From: Methanobacteriota archaeon
GTDB lineage: Archaea > Thermoplasmatota > Poseidoniia > MGIII > CG-Epi1
Direction: 5' to 3'
Assembly (NCBI GenBank): GCA_029977605.1
Contig: JAPOKN010000018.1
Coordinates: 1 to 21,574 of the forward strand
Length of the DNA: 21,574 nucleotides
Below, one piece after another: positions 1 to 7,939 of this stretch; the first letter of the stretch is position 1, and every line of letters begins with the position of its first letter. The translations under genes were made by a program, and so were the position numbers. The notes below the pieces were generated by a model. That model was given only the letters and a program-made list of their open reading frames with translations, was not told the DNA's origin and searched no databases.

Positions 1-53
1 AACAAAGCTGCAACTGAACTGACAAACAATTTACTTATTCGATTATCTACCAT
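1..53 (-). CDS. Possible 5' end of a divergent gene running off the left edge
   Basis: An ATG read on the minus strand from position 53 opens a frame that stays open to the window edge (17 codons, starting MVDNRISKLFVSSVAAL). A basic residue followed by a hydrophobic run could be the start of a signal peptide or membrane segment. An AT-rich stretch at about 71-80 lies roughly 23 bases upstream, as for other unit-heading genes here. The evidence is thin: so short a frame can be open by chance, and the plus strand is also open from 1 to 108. No function can be proposed. Confidence 0.25.
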   Translation of the reverse strand, partial: MVDNRISKLFVSSVAAL

Positions 54-80
54 AAAATCGCCTATATTGCTAATCTTATG

Positions 81-95
81 CCCCTTAATAAGGGG
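81..95. promoter_or_regulatory. Perfect inverted repeat CCCCTT-AAT-AAGGGG
   Basis: Six-base arms are separated by three bases and followed on the plus strand by a T-rich run (96-106). It is either a factor-independent terminator for an upstream plus-strand gene or, if the minus-strand frame ending at 53 is real, an operator between two divergent starts. The sequence alone does not decide. Confidence 0.35.
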
Positions 96-117
96 TTTGT
101 TTATTTAACTGCTGCAG

Positions 118-125
118 ATATATTA
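118..125 (+). promoter_or_regulatory. TATA-like promoter of the SMUG1-like gene
   Basis: ATATATTA is centred about 26 bases before the ATG at 148, which would place the transcript start at or next to the start codon. A GGAG at 133-136 is 11 bases from the ATG and could serve as a weak ribosome binding site if a short leader exists. Confidence 0.5.
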
Positions 126-147
126 TATCATTGGAGAGCTTGAAAAT

Positions 148-897
148 ATGAATATAAAGAGTGCGAATCTTATAGAACTTACTTACAAACTAAGAGAAAA
201 TTGTGACGAATATAAGGGTAAAATAATTAAGGGCAATAATAACGTTGAGTTCGCTTATAATCCATTAAATTATGCATGGGAGCCTCATAAAAAGTATTTG
301 GAAACATATGGTTTACTCGGGGCTAAAACAATAGTTATGGGAATGAATCCTGGACACGGAATGGGAAATACCGGAATTCCTTTTGGTTGTCCCAAAAAAG
401 TCAACAATTATTTGAATATTGCTAACTTAGAAGTTAAAGAGCCTGTAAAAATTCATCCCAAAAGAAGAATAACCGGCCTGGAATGTAAAAAACCTGAAAT
501 ATCAGGTAAAAGAATATGGGAATTAATAGAAGACATATACGGCTCACCTATTAATGCATTCAAAAATATTTTCGTTTTGAACCACTTCCCGTTATGGATG
601 TTTAACTCTGCAGGGCAAAATATAACTCCGGATAAACTGAAAAAATCATCAACTGAAGAAATTTTTGGCATTTGTAACAAATACCTTTCTGATGTTATTG
701 CTACACTAGATGCTGAAAAAATCGTAGGCGTTGGGAAATACGCTAGCAAAATGGCTCATAAAGCAATAAAAGATAATAACATTGAAGGGATAACGATAAA
801 GGAAATACCTCACCCAAGTCCAGCAAATCCTTTAGCAAACAAAGACAAAGGGGCCGTGTGGAAAAAAATATCTAAGAGAGTTATAATAGGTAAATAA
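148..897 (+). CDS. SMUG1: SMUG1-like uracil-DNA glycosylase
   Basis: This enzyme probably excises uracil and oxidised pyrimidines from DNA in base excision repair. Three SMUG1 signatures are visible: GMNPG at 65-69 followed by TGIPFG (75-80), which holds the catalytic Asn67; NHFPL at 145-149 followed by SAGQNITPD; and HPSPANP at 222-228 with the catalytic-loop His222. The intervening HPKRRITGLEC (103-113) and GICNKYL (174-180) also match animal SMUG1 closely. At 249 residues it has about the family length. By comparison with family 1 UDG, the GMNPG motif and the HPSPxNP loop point to the SMUG1 branch. It stands alone, with its own TATA-like box and 54 bases before the next gene. The family call is firm; substrate range is inferred. 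SMUG1 is best known from animals and some bacteria, so its presence in an archaeon is noteworthy. Confidence 0.9.
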   Translation: MNIKSANLIELTYKLRENCDEYKGKIIKGNNNVEFAYNPLNYAWEPHKKYLETYGLLGAKTIVMGMNPGHGMGNTGIPFGCPKKVNNYLNIANLEVKEPVKIHPKRRITGLECKKPEISGKRIWELIEDIYGSPINAFKNIFVLNHFPLWMFNSAGQNITPDKLKKSSTEEIFGICNKYLSDVIATLDAEKIVGVGKYASKMAHKAIKDNNIEGITIKEIPHPSPANPLANKDKGAVWKKISKRVIIGK

Positions 898-921
898 GCT
901 AGTAATAAAGCACAGATTAAC

Positions 922-929
922 TTTTATCT
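922..929 (+). promoter_or_regulatory. TATA-like promoter of the DUF6580/DUF4430 pair
   Basis: TTTTATCT is centred about 26 bases before the ATG at 952. This fits leaderless transcription of the two overlapping genes that follow. Confidence 0.5.
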
Positions 930-951
930 AAGGCCCTAGGTTGCAAAGTCA

Positions 952-1530
952 ATGGAACAACGTTCTAATAGATTATTTGCAACCGCAATATCCGTTTTTA
1001 TCCTAGGATTTGTAGGCAGAATTGTACTTCATGATTATCCAAATTTTGAAACTGTAATGGTGGCTAGCTTCTTATCTGCACTCGTTTTGCCAAGGAACTG
1101 GACGTTTGTAGTAACCATTTCTATGATTGTTTCTAGTGATGTATACCTTGGATACTTTAGTGGATCTAAAATAATCTTGTTTACATATTCAGGATTTTTA
1201 TTTGTTTCGCTTTTAACTTCTAAATTTAAAGATAATATCAAAGGAGGAATTAAACCAGGAACTGTTTATAAATTCGGGGGAGCTGGAATTTTAGTTACTT
1301 TGATGTATGACATATGGACAAACTTTGGAGTCTTTTTATTAACTTACAACCACACCTTAGATAATTTAATTTTAGTTTATGTTCTAGGATTGCCTTTCAT
1401 GCTCTATCATCTAATCTCGAGTTTGGTTACATTTACTTTGATTGGATTTCCATTCTACGCTTTTTTCTCTCAAGGCATGAATAATAAGCTGAACGTGGAA
1501 GAAGAGATTACTAGTTATGAGCAAAACTAA
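952..1530 (+). CDS. DUF6580 / ECF S-component-like membrane protein
   Basis: A 192-residue integral membrane protein with about five hydrophobic segments (roughly residues 8-26, 35-60, 72-88, 108-130 and 140-175). PNFETVMVAS near 30-39, SSDVYLG near 61-67, TNFGVFL near 123-129 and a TL-x3-LVYVLGLPF stretch near 135-148 follow the pattern I associate with DUF6580, a family resembling substrate-binding S components of ECF vitamin transporters. The last 14 bases overlap the start of a secreted DUF4430 gene, so the two are probably translated together. An uptake role, perhaps for a vitamin or cobalamin-like compound, is inference; no energising A or T component lies in the window. The hydrophilic C-terminal tail (NVEEEITSYEQN) is short. 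Confidence 0.65.
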   Translation: MEQRSNRLFATAISVFILGFVGRIVLHDYPNFETVMVASFLSALVLPRNWTFVVTISMIVSSDVYLGYFSGSKIILFTYSGFLFVSLLTSKFKDNIKGGIKPGTVYKFGGAGILVTLMYDIWTNFGVFLLTYNHTLDNLILVYVLGLPFMLYHLISSLVTFTLIGFPFYAFFSQGMNNKLNVEEEITSYEQN

Positions 1531-1951
1531 GATATTAATCGCAGTTGCACTGATAAACATCGTAGTTATTGCTGGAATTGTTAATGAGTTAGGCTTTGGA
1601 AGTGAAGAAGTTGATACTTCAACAATAGTGACTGCAAAATTAACTATATCTTATTCTAACGCAGGAGATAATGACACTTTAACTTTCGAATCTATTACAA
1701 CTACTGAATCTACAGTATTTGGGTTGTTGATGGCCGCCAGTGGCGAAGGAAATTATGAGGTTATGACTACAAACGATGGACAAGGAATAACTGTTACAGA
1801 CATTCTCGTAAGTGATTGTGATACTTGTGAAAAAGAAGAAGGATACGGTTGGCAATATACCTTAAATGGATTTTACAGTGACATCGCTGCAAATAGAAAT
1901 ATCATCACAAATGGTGATATTGTAGAATGGATATATACTAACGAAATATAA
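1517..1951 (+). CDS. Secreted or anchored DUF4430 domain protein
   Basis: The protein has 144 residues. An N-terminal hydrophobic segment (about 5-22) preceded by lysines acts as a signal peptide or anchor, so the rest faces outside. The mature part is one DUF4430 domain: a beta-rich start (VTAKLTISYSNAG, 38-50), then GYGWQYTLNGFY at 109-120 and NGDIVEWIY at 132-140, the two hallmark strands. A cysteine pair (C101, C104) sits just before the GWQY strand and may form a disulfide. DUF4430 is the fold of the C-terminal domain of transcobalamin/intrinsic factor and often accompanies ECF transporters. The ATG lies inside the preceding membrane-protein gene (14-base overlap), so a binding-protein/S-component pair is a reasonable inference. 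The ligand is not shown by the sequence. Confidence 0.75.
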   Translation: MSKTKILIAVALINIVVIAGIVNELGFGSEEVDTSTIVTAKLTISYSNAGDNDTLTFESITTTESTVFGLLMAASGEGNYEVMTTNDGQGITVTDILVSDCDTCEKEEGYGWQYTLNGFYSDIAANRNIITNGDIVEWIYTNEI

Positions 1952-1961
1952 CTCAAAGAGC

Positions 1962-1969
1962 TTTTATAC
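1962..1969 (+). promoter_or_regulatory. TATA-like promoter of the clostripain-family gene
   Basis: TTTTATAC is centred about 24 bases before the ATG at 1990. The intergenic gap is only 38 bases and leaves no room for a long leader. Confidence 0.5.
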
Positions 1970-1989
1970 TCTTACAATAAAGACTACTT

Positions 1990-4560
1990 ATGAGTAAGAA
2001 AATAAGTATAGCTCTAGCTTTTTTCTTACTATCCAGCTTTTTTGGACACTTTAATTATTATGCTGCAGCAGAAGATGAAATTCCTGAGTGGGGATTTTAC
2101 GTCTATATGGCTGGAGATAATACACTTTACAATGAATTAACAGACGATTTAAATGAAATGAAGATGGTTGGATCAAATGAGGACTTAGATATAGTTGCTT
2201 TAACAGATAAGATAGATGATAATGATTCACGCCTGTATCATGTTCTAAAGCACAATTTAGTTGAACGAAATTTAAGTGAGGTGAATGAGACCTGGGAAAA
2301 TGAATTGGATATGGGCGATGGAGATACCTTAAGAGATTTCCTAATTTGGGCATCTAATGAATTTCCTGCTAAAAGAAAGATATTGATAATTTGGAATCAT
2401 GGAAGTGGATGGGAAAAAGTAGCTGAAGACGGAAATAGTTTTTTGACAGTACCAGAAATTAATCTTTCACTTAAGGAATATAGAGAAGCTACTAATGAAT
2501 CTCCTTTTACGCTAATAGGTTTTGATGCTTGTCTAATGGGCATGTTTGAAATTATGTATGAACTAAAAAATCATGCAAAAATGGTTCACGGCTCAGAAGC
2601 TTATGAGCCTCTAGAAGGATGGACCTACAATAATTTGCTGTATAAATTGAATAAGAATCTAAATGATGAAGAGTTAGCATATCATGTAGTTAATGATTAC
2701 GTCGAATCATACAGGAACGGCTCAGTTTACACTAGCTATTCTGTAACTGCTTCAGTAGTTTCCAGCCATAACTTAGAAAACTTATGGAATGAGTTAGATA
2801 ATTTTGGCACTGAATTAAATAGCGTATTACCTGTTTTTAAGAACGAAATTAAAAAAGCTAGAGATGACACACAGCGATTTGACCAAAATCCAAACTATAG
2901 AGATCTTTATGATTTAACTATTAAAGTCGAAGAAGAGTTACCTGTAATCTCTGTAAAAGAAGCTGCTCGTGATTTGAGAAACAGTATAAACCAAACTGTG
3001 ATGTTTGAAGACCATTGGATAAAGCCTGAAAAACTAAATGTTGAAAGAGCAAATGGAATAACTATTTACTTTCCAACTGAAGGTGTAAAATACGGATATA
3101 GTGATCTTGAAATAATGGAAAATACATGGTTCGACTTTATATCTAATTATGAGACATCAATTCAAACAGAATCTAATTTTGAAGTTGTCAGTTCTAAAAG
3201 TGTAGATACTGGAACTGGACACAACGATAGCGTTCTTGTTAATGGAACTTTTGACGGTGAAGCCTCGATATTAAAATTCAAAATGGTTAATTCACAAGGT
3301 GAGGTCATAGAAACCATTATCGAGAATCTTGAAAATAACAGCTTTGATAATTTATTAGTTCAACCAAAAAAATCTGGAAATTATTCTATTGAATTAACAC
3401 TTTATAATGAGGAGGGATATTTACAAGATTACTACTACGAAGAAAACTTATTTGTTGATCTGAATCTGCCAGATTTGCATCTTGATATGCCAGAACTAAT
3501 TAGTGAAACATCTGAAGGTGTATTGTCACATGTGAAAGGTGTTGATATTAACGATAAATTCTTTGTAACAGGCCAGATAAGAAATTTAGGTACAGTTAAT
3601 GCTACTAATATCTCGCTAAAAATAAAATATGAAGATAAAGTCAAAATTATAAACTATACTAAATTGAATCCAAACGAAATCATAAACTGGACTTTAAGCG
3701 ATCATGAAATATTAGATGGCAATAACTTTTCTCAACATGTGAATATAAATTTAAGTGTTTTATCTTCAGATTACTACGAAATCGATCCTGAAAATAATAT
3801 GACTTCATTTTCATTCTTCATTCATGACGAACACTCCCATATCTATACCTCTATTGTAAAAAACCTGAACACCATTGAATTACAAAGTAATGATAATGGG
3901 TACTATTTTCCGTGGCTAGAAACTGAAATAACTATTATAGACTCAACAGAGCAATCTTGGGACCTAGTAAATTTTAACTTTAATTTACCTGAATCTTGGG
4001 AAATTATTAATACAAATATTTTGCATGTAGATGCTGAAAGTAAGGCATTGATTAAGCTGAAACCTCCGATTGACGCGAATAAAGGAGAGACAAAAATACC
4101 TTTTGAAATCTTAAACGGAAATGGTACTATTGGAGGCTATGGTAATGTAAGCGTCACTATACCTCAATACTATGGAGTCAGCATAGCTGCTCAACAAATT
4201 GATTCAAGCGTTAAAATTTTAATAACAAATACTGGAAACGGTAAAGATACCTTCAAACTATCTAAAGAGCTTGAAGAAGGTTTGACTTTATATCTTACTG
4301 AAACATATTTTGAACTTGAAGCATACGAAACAAAAGAAATAAACACTCAAGGATTAGAAACTGAGACTACATCAAAATATGAGGCTAACTTTGAAGTAGA
4401 AAGTATAGGGAATGAGAATATTACTGCTAATATTGTTTTGGAAATAAAAGGAATTGAGAAATCTGAATCGGAAGAATTTTCAGGTCTAAATTTAATTGCA
4501 ATTGCTACAATTGGAGTCGTGATATTCTCTATTTTTATAGTAAGGATGAGAATAAGATAA
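1990..4560 (+). CDS. Clostripain-family (C11) surface cysteine peptidase
   Basis: A large (856-residue) exported peptidase. Residues 1-27 form a signal peptide. The C11 catalytic domain spans about 33-390: it opens with WGFYVYMAGDN (34-44), has the catalytic His137 in WNHGSGW (135-141) and the catalytic Cys181 in GFDACLMG (177-184). C11 enzymes typically cleave after Arg or Lys. The C-terminal half (about 390-825) is a series of beta-rich, Asn-rich domains, one resembling CARDB (about 500-600), that probably act as a stalk. A single transmembrane helix (about 833-851) followed by RMRIR anchors the protein, so the catalytic domain lies outside the cell. The next gene is a membrane-anchored subtilase, which suggests a shared role in degrading extracellular protein. 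The family assignment is firm; specificity and self-processing are inferred. Confidence 0.9.
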   Translation: MSKKISIALAFFLLSSFFGHFNYYAAAEDEIPEWGFYVYMAGDNTLYNELTDDLNEMKMVGSNEDLDIVALTDKIDDNDSRLYHVLKHNLVERNLSEVNETWENELDMGDGDTLRDFLIWASNEFPAKRKILIIWNHGSGWEKVAEDGNSFLTVPEINLSLKEYREATNESPFTLIGFDACLMGMFEIMYELKNHAKMVHGSEAYEPLEGWTYNNLLYKLNKNLNDEELAYHVVNDYVESYRNGSVYTSYSVTASVVSSHNLENLWNELDNFGTELNSVLPVFKNEIKKARDDTQRFDQNPNYRDLYDLTIKVEEELPVISVKEAARDLRNSINQTVMFEDHWIKPEKLNVERANGITIYFPTEGVKYGYSDLEIMENTWFDFISNYETSIQTESNFEVVSSKSVDTGTGHNDSVLVNGTFDGEASILKFKMVNSQGEVIETIIENLENNSFDNLLVQPKKSGNYSIELTLYNEEGYLQDYYYEENLFVDLNLPDLHLDMPELISETSEGVLSHVKGVDINDKFFVTGQIRNLGTVNATNISLKIKYEDKVKIINYTKLNPNEIINWTLSDHEILDGNNFSQHVNINLSVLSSDYYEIDPENNMTSFSFFIHDEHSHIYTSIVKNLNTIELQSNDNGYYFPWLETEITIIDSTEQSWDLVNFNFNLPESWEIINTNILHVDAESKALIKLKPPIDANKGETKIPFEILNGNGTIGGYGNVSVTIPQYYGVSIAAQQIDSSVKILITNTGNGKDTFKLSKELEEGLTLYLTETYFELEAYETKEINTQGLETETTSKYEANFEVESIGNENITANIVLEIKGIEKSESEEFSGLNLIAIATIGVVIFSIFIVRMRIR

Positions 4561-4572
4561 TCAATGCAACAT

Positions 4573-4580
4573 TTTTTAGA
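4573..4580 (+). promoter_or_regulatory. TATA-like promoter of the subtilase gene
   Basis: TTTTTAGA is centred about 25 bases before the ATG at 4602. The same T run could also end transcripts of the preceding peptidase gene. Confidence 0.4.
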
Positions 4581-4601
4581 CCTATACAGGGATAGCTAAC
4601 T

Positions 4602-7600
4602 ATGAGAGCCGGAGGCATCGTCTTGATATTGATTTTAAATCTTGTTTTGCCCATGAGCTCTATCGCTGAAGAAAAACCTGATTTTGATATTACTTTCTTT
4701 GATAAAAATGCTGATGGAATCGATGATCGAATGGATTTTTTGATACTAAATGGCGATGATGTTGCTGTCATTCTTATGCTTGATACTAAACCTAATGATG
4801 AACATATTAATGAAATCATTAATTTAGGTTTGGAAGTAACACACATTTACAAATATATTAATGCAATAAGAATTGACTTTGTACCTGCAAATAAAGTAAG
4901 TGAATTAACTTTAATCTCAGATCTGAAATTAGTGGAGTGGCAAGCTCCGGTATATCCTATGTTAGATACTGCAGTCAAGGCTGTTAAGGTTAGAAATTCC
5001 GATGAATATTCTCCTGTAGTCTGGGACAAAGGATTGTACGGTGAAGGGATTAATGTTGCAGTTTTAGACACCGGAGTAGATAATGAACATGAAACTTTTG
5101 GAGTTTATGGCGATCAAAATGTTAGACGATTTATTGCTGGAATGGATTGTGAAGGGGGATGCCCCACAGACAGTGAAGGGAATTATGTATTTACTACTGA
5201 AGAAGATAGTAATGAAGATCCTGATGACTTTGATGGACATGGAACCCATGTTGCTTCAACTGTGTTAGGAACTGGTGGAGATGATGATGATGATGGCGAC
5301 GGTGAACCCGATTACATTGGAGTTGCACCAGCTGCTAGACTTATCGACATGAAAGTGATGGCAGATTGGGGTTCAGGTTCTGCTGCTGATATTAATGAAG
5401 CAATAGAGGCATGCATCGAAAATGTAAATACTGATTGGGAGAACGACGGTGAGAAAAACAATGGAATCCAAATAATGTCAATGTCACTTGGTACAACCAG
5501 CGATAGTGATGGAACTGATAGTCAATCTCAATTAGTAAACCAGGCCAATGCTGCAGGAATAGCTGTTGTCATAGCAATGGGTAACGACGGTGACGAGGAA
5601 GTACCTTCCCCTGCTGCTGCAGATTGGAGTATCGCTGTCGGCGCTATGGATAATAACGACGACGTCAATAGAAATGGGGATGACCTCGCTAGTTACAGTA
5701 ACTACGGCCCAAGACAAAGTGATGGTGATGATGACCGGTGGGATGAACTAAAGCCATCCGTTGTGGCACCAGGCAGCGGAATTAGAGCTGCCTTAGCTCA
5801 CAGTAACTTCATTGGTGAGAGTAATGCTCAAGGGTGGACAACTAAAGACGGAACTAGCATGGCCACTCCTATTGTTGCTGGACTAGTGGCCCTCCTACTC
5901 GAAGCTGATGGAAGCTTGAAACCTACATCAACTACTAATGGTGTAAGAGATAGACTGCAAGAATTCTCTGAGGCCTGGGATACTGAAAATTATGATGGTA
6001 GCCCCTCAGAACCTAGTGAGGATGACAAATACAATTATTATTTCGGATACGGATACATTGACGGATATGAAATAGTTGATATTAATCAACCTAATGCAGT
6101 TATAAGCGAAATAACATCTACTCCTGAAACTCCGTTAGAAGGAGATACCGTAACTATAACTGTAGAAATAGAAAATCAAGGTAACGTAGACATAGATAGT
6201 GCCTCGATAAAATTGCTATTGGACGGAGGCGAAACTTTAGATGAAGACTCTTTAAGCACTATTTCCAAAGATTCAAGTGTAACATGGACTTACGAATGGA
6301 ATCCTCAGGAAGGTGAGTATACCATTGAAGCTGAGGTCTATGACGTCTCGCCTTCTGAAAGTGACACTAGCTCAAATAGACTTGAAAAAACCATTAACGT
6401 CGGTGCAGCTCCTGCTGAAGGCGTTGATCTTACTATAACTGAGGTATGGACTGATAATCAAGATCCTGTTGATAATGAATACATAAATATTTATGCAAAG
6501 ATAAAAAATCAAGGAACCGAGCCATCTGAAGCTTTTGAATTGAGATGGTATCATAACGCTACTGGAAAATTTTCAACTATACAAGGTGGAATTATAGAAG
6601 TTGAAGATGAAACTACAATTGAAAGCCAATGGGTTGCTGAAGAAGGTCCAAATACATTAAGCGCTAGATTAGTTGGAATATCTCCCGAAGACCAAAATGA
6701 CAACAATGATGAAAGAAGCTTTGATGTAAACGTAGGGCCTGCACCGGATGAGCCCGACTTTTCCCCTGCAAATATTGAATTCATAGGTGATTTAGAAGAA
6801 GGTAATGAAATTACGATAAATTTTGATATTTTGAATTTAGGTAAAACAAGTGGAAGCATTGATTACGAAATTATGATAGATGGAAGTGCTGTAGACAATG
6901 GAAGGGAACAAATTTCTTCCGAATCATCAAAGACCATCTCATATCTCTGGACTGCTGAAGAAGGAACGAGCATTGTAAAGGTTGAATTAGACAACGCAGA
7001 CCCTGTAGAAACTACTGAAGAAAATAATGAAGTTACAAAAGAAATTGAAATTCAAGAACCAAAAGAAGATTTTGAATTAAAAAGTATATCTTGGAATGAC
7101 CCTTTATTCGTTGGTGAAGAAACCATAATTACCATAACTGTAGCCAATAATGGCGGAAAAGAAGGTAATGCATTAATTTCAACTTATGCTGCTGAGAATT
7201 TACTTTATCAGGAAAGTCTTGAACTGGGAGCTAACCAAGAAAATATAATCTCGTTTACATGGACTCCTTATCAATCTGGAAGTATACAGATTACTTCTGA
7301 GATAGAAGACTATGATGAAACAATTAGCAAGTACGCATACGTACAAGAGGCTGAAGAAGAAAATATGAATCCTGTTGCAGCTATATCTACAACAATCAAT
7401 GGAATTCCTGTAAATGAACAATTTCTTAACTTAGAACAAGGCGATATTGCTTCGTTCAGCAGTTCATCTTCTTATGACAATGATGGAAATATTGTTAGTT
7501 TTACCTGGACTCTTGACAATGGAATAGAATCTGAGATAAGTAATCAAGAAAATCTTAATTATAAATTCGATATTGAAGGAAATTATGAGCTGATTCTCAC

Positions 7601-7937
7601 TGTTGTTGATAACGATGGAGGAAGTAGCACAAGTGGAACATGGTTCATATTCGTTACAGCTAAGACCAATACTGGAGGAAGCGGAAGTAAAGATGAAGCC
7701 AGTAATACACTTATAATTGGTGGAAGTATAGCTGGTATTTTGGCACTGGGTGCTGTTGTTGGACTAAAATACTTCAGAAACGAAGATGAAGAAGAAGATT
7801 TCTTTGATTTTGAAGATGTGGGGCCTACAACCTTGACATGTCCAAGCTGTTCTGGTCTAATTACGATAACTACTGATCAAAGACCTATACAAGTTGGCTG
7901 TCCGATGTGTCAAAGCCAATTTATTATTAGAGAGTAA
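4602..7937 (+). CDS. Membrane-anchored subtilisin-like protease with CARDB/PKD stalk and cytoplasmic zinc ribbon
   Basis: The protein has 1111 residues. A signal peptide (1-22) precedes an acidic DKNADGIDD calcium-binding-like motif (34-42) and an I9-like propeptide (about 50-118). The S8 catalytic domain (about 145-490) has Asp156 in LDTG, His213 in DGHGTH, the oxyanion Asn328 in AMGND and Ser419 in DGTSMATP. Asp/Gly-rich loops (203-212, 226-237) probably bind calcium. Four CARDB-like beta domains follow (about 496-600, 607-713, 717-817, 823-915), then a PKD domain (about 922-1020), a transmembrane helix (about 1035-1057), an acidic patch and a C-terminal zinc ribbon, CPSC (1080-1083) and CPMC (1100-1103), predicted to be cytosolic. 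It lies 41 bases after a clostripain-family gene on the same strand, so both probably serve surface proteolysis. Protease assignment is firm; a signalling role for the tail is speculation. Confidence 0.93.
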   Translation: MRAGGIVLILILNLVLPMSSIAEEKPDFDITFFDKNADGIDDRMDFLILNGDDVAVILMLDTKPNDEHINEIINLGLEVTHIYKYINAIRIDFVPANKVSELTLISDLKLVEWQAPVYPMLDTAVKAVKVRNSDEYSPVVWDKGLYGEGINVAVLDTGVDNEHETFGVYGDQNVRRFIAGMDCEGGCPTDSEGNYVFTTEEDSNEDPDDFDGHGTHVASTVLGTGGDDDDDGDGEPDYIGVAPAARLIDMKVMADWGSGSAADINEAIEACIENVNTDWENDGEKNNGIQIMSMSLGTTSDSDGTDSQSQLVNQANAAGIAVVIAMGNDGDEEVPSPAAADWSIAVGAMDNNDDVNRNGDDLASYSNYGPRQSDGDDDRWDELKPSVVAPGSGIRAALAHSNFIGESNAQGWTTKDGTSMATPIVAGLVALLLEADGSLKPTSTTNGVRDRLQEFSEAWDTENYDGSPSEPSEDDKYNYYFGYGYIDGYEIVDINQPNAVISEITSTPETPLEGDTVTITVEIENQGNVDIDSASIKLLLDGGETLDEDSLSTISKDSSVTWTYEWNPQEGEYTIEAEVYDVSPSESDTSSNRLEKTINVGAAPAEGVDLTITEVWTDNQDPVDNEYINIYAKIKNQGTEPSEAFELRWYHNATGKFSTIQGGIIEVEDETTIESQWVAEEGPNTLSARLVGISPEDQNDNNDERSFDVNVGPAPDEPDFSPANIEFIGDLEEGNEITINFDILNLGKTSGSIDYEIMIDGSAVDNGREQISSESSKTISYLWTAEEGTSIVKVELDNADPVETTEENNEVTKEIEIQEPKEDFELKSISWNDPLFVGEETIITITVANNGGKEGNALISTYAAENLLYQESLELGANQENIISFTWTPYQSGSIQITSEIEDYDETISKYAYVQEAEEENMNPVAAISTTINGIPVNEQFLNLEQGDIASFSSSSSYDNDGNIVSFTWTLDNGIESEISNQENLNYKFDIEGNYELILTVVDNDGGSSTSGTWFIFVTAKTNTGGSGSKDEASNTLIIGGSIAGILALGAVVGLKYFRNEDEEEDFFDFEDVGPTTLTCPSCSGLITITTDQRPIQVGCPMCQSQFIIRE

Positions 7938-7939
7938 AC

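Noticed and set aside
1..108. Plus-strand frame open from the left edge to a TAA at 106-108
   Set aside because: Only 35 codons with no recognisable sequence, and the minus strand is also partly open here. It could be the end of an upstream gene but nothing supports it.
453..749. 98-codon minus-strand frame opposite the SMUG1-like gene
   Set aside because: It lies wholly antisense to a well-supported glycosylase and has no recognisable motif or promoter.
5226..5320. GATGATGATGATGATGG run as a DNA microsatellite of interest
   Set aside because: It encodes an Asp-rich loop in the subtilase catalytic domain, typical of calcium-binding or acidic surface loops.
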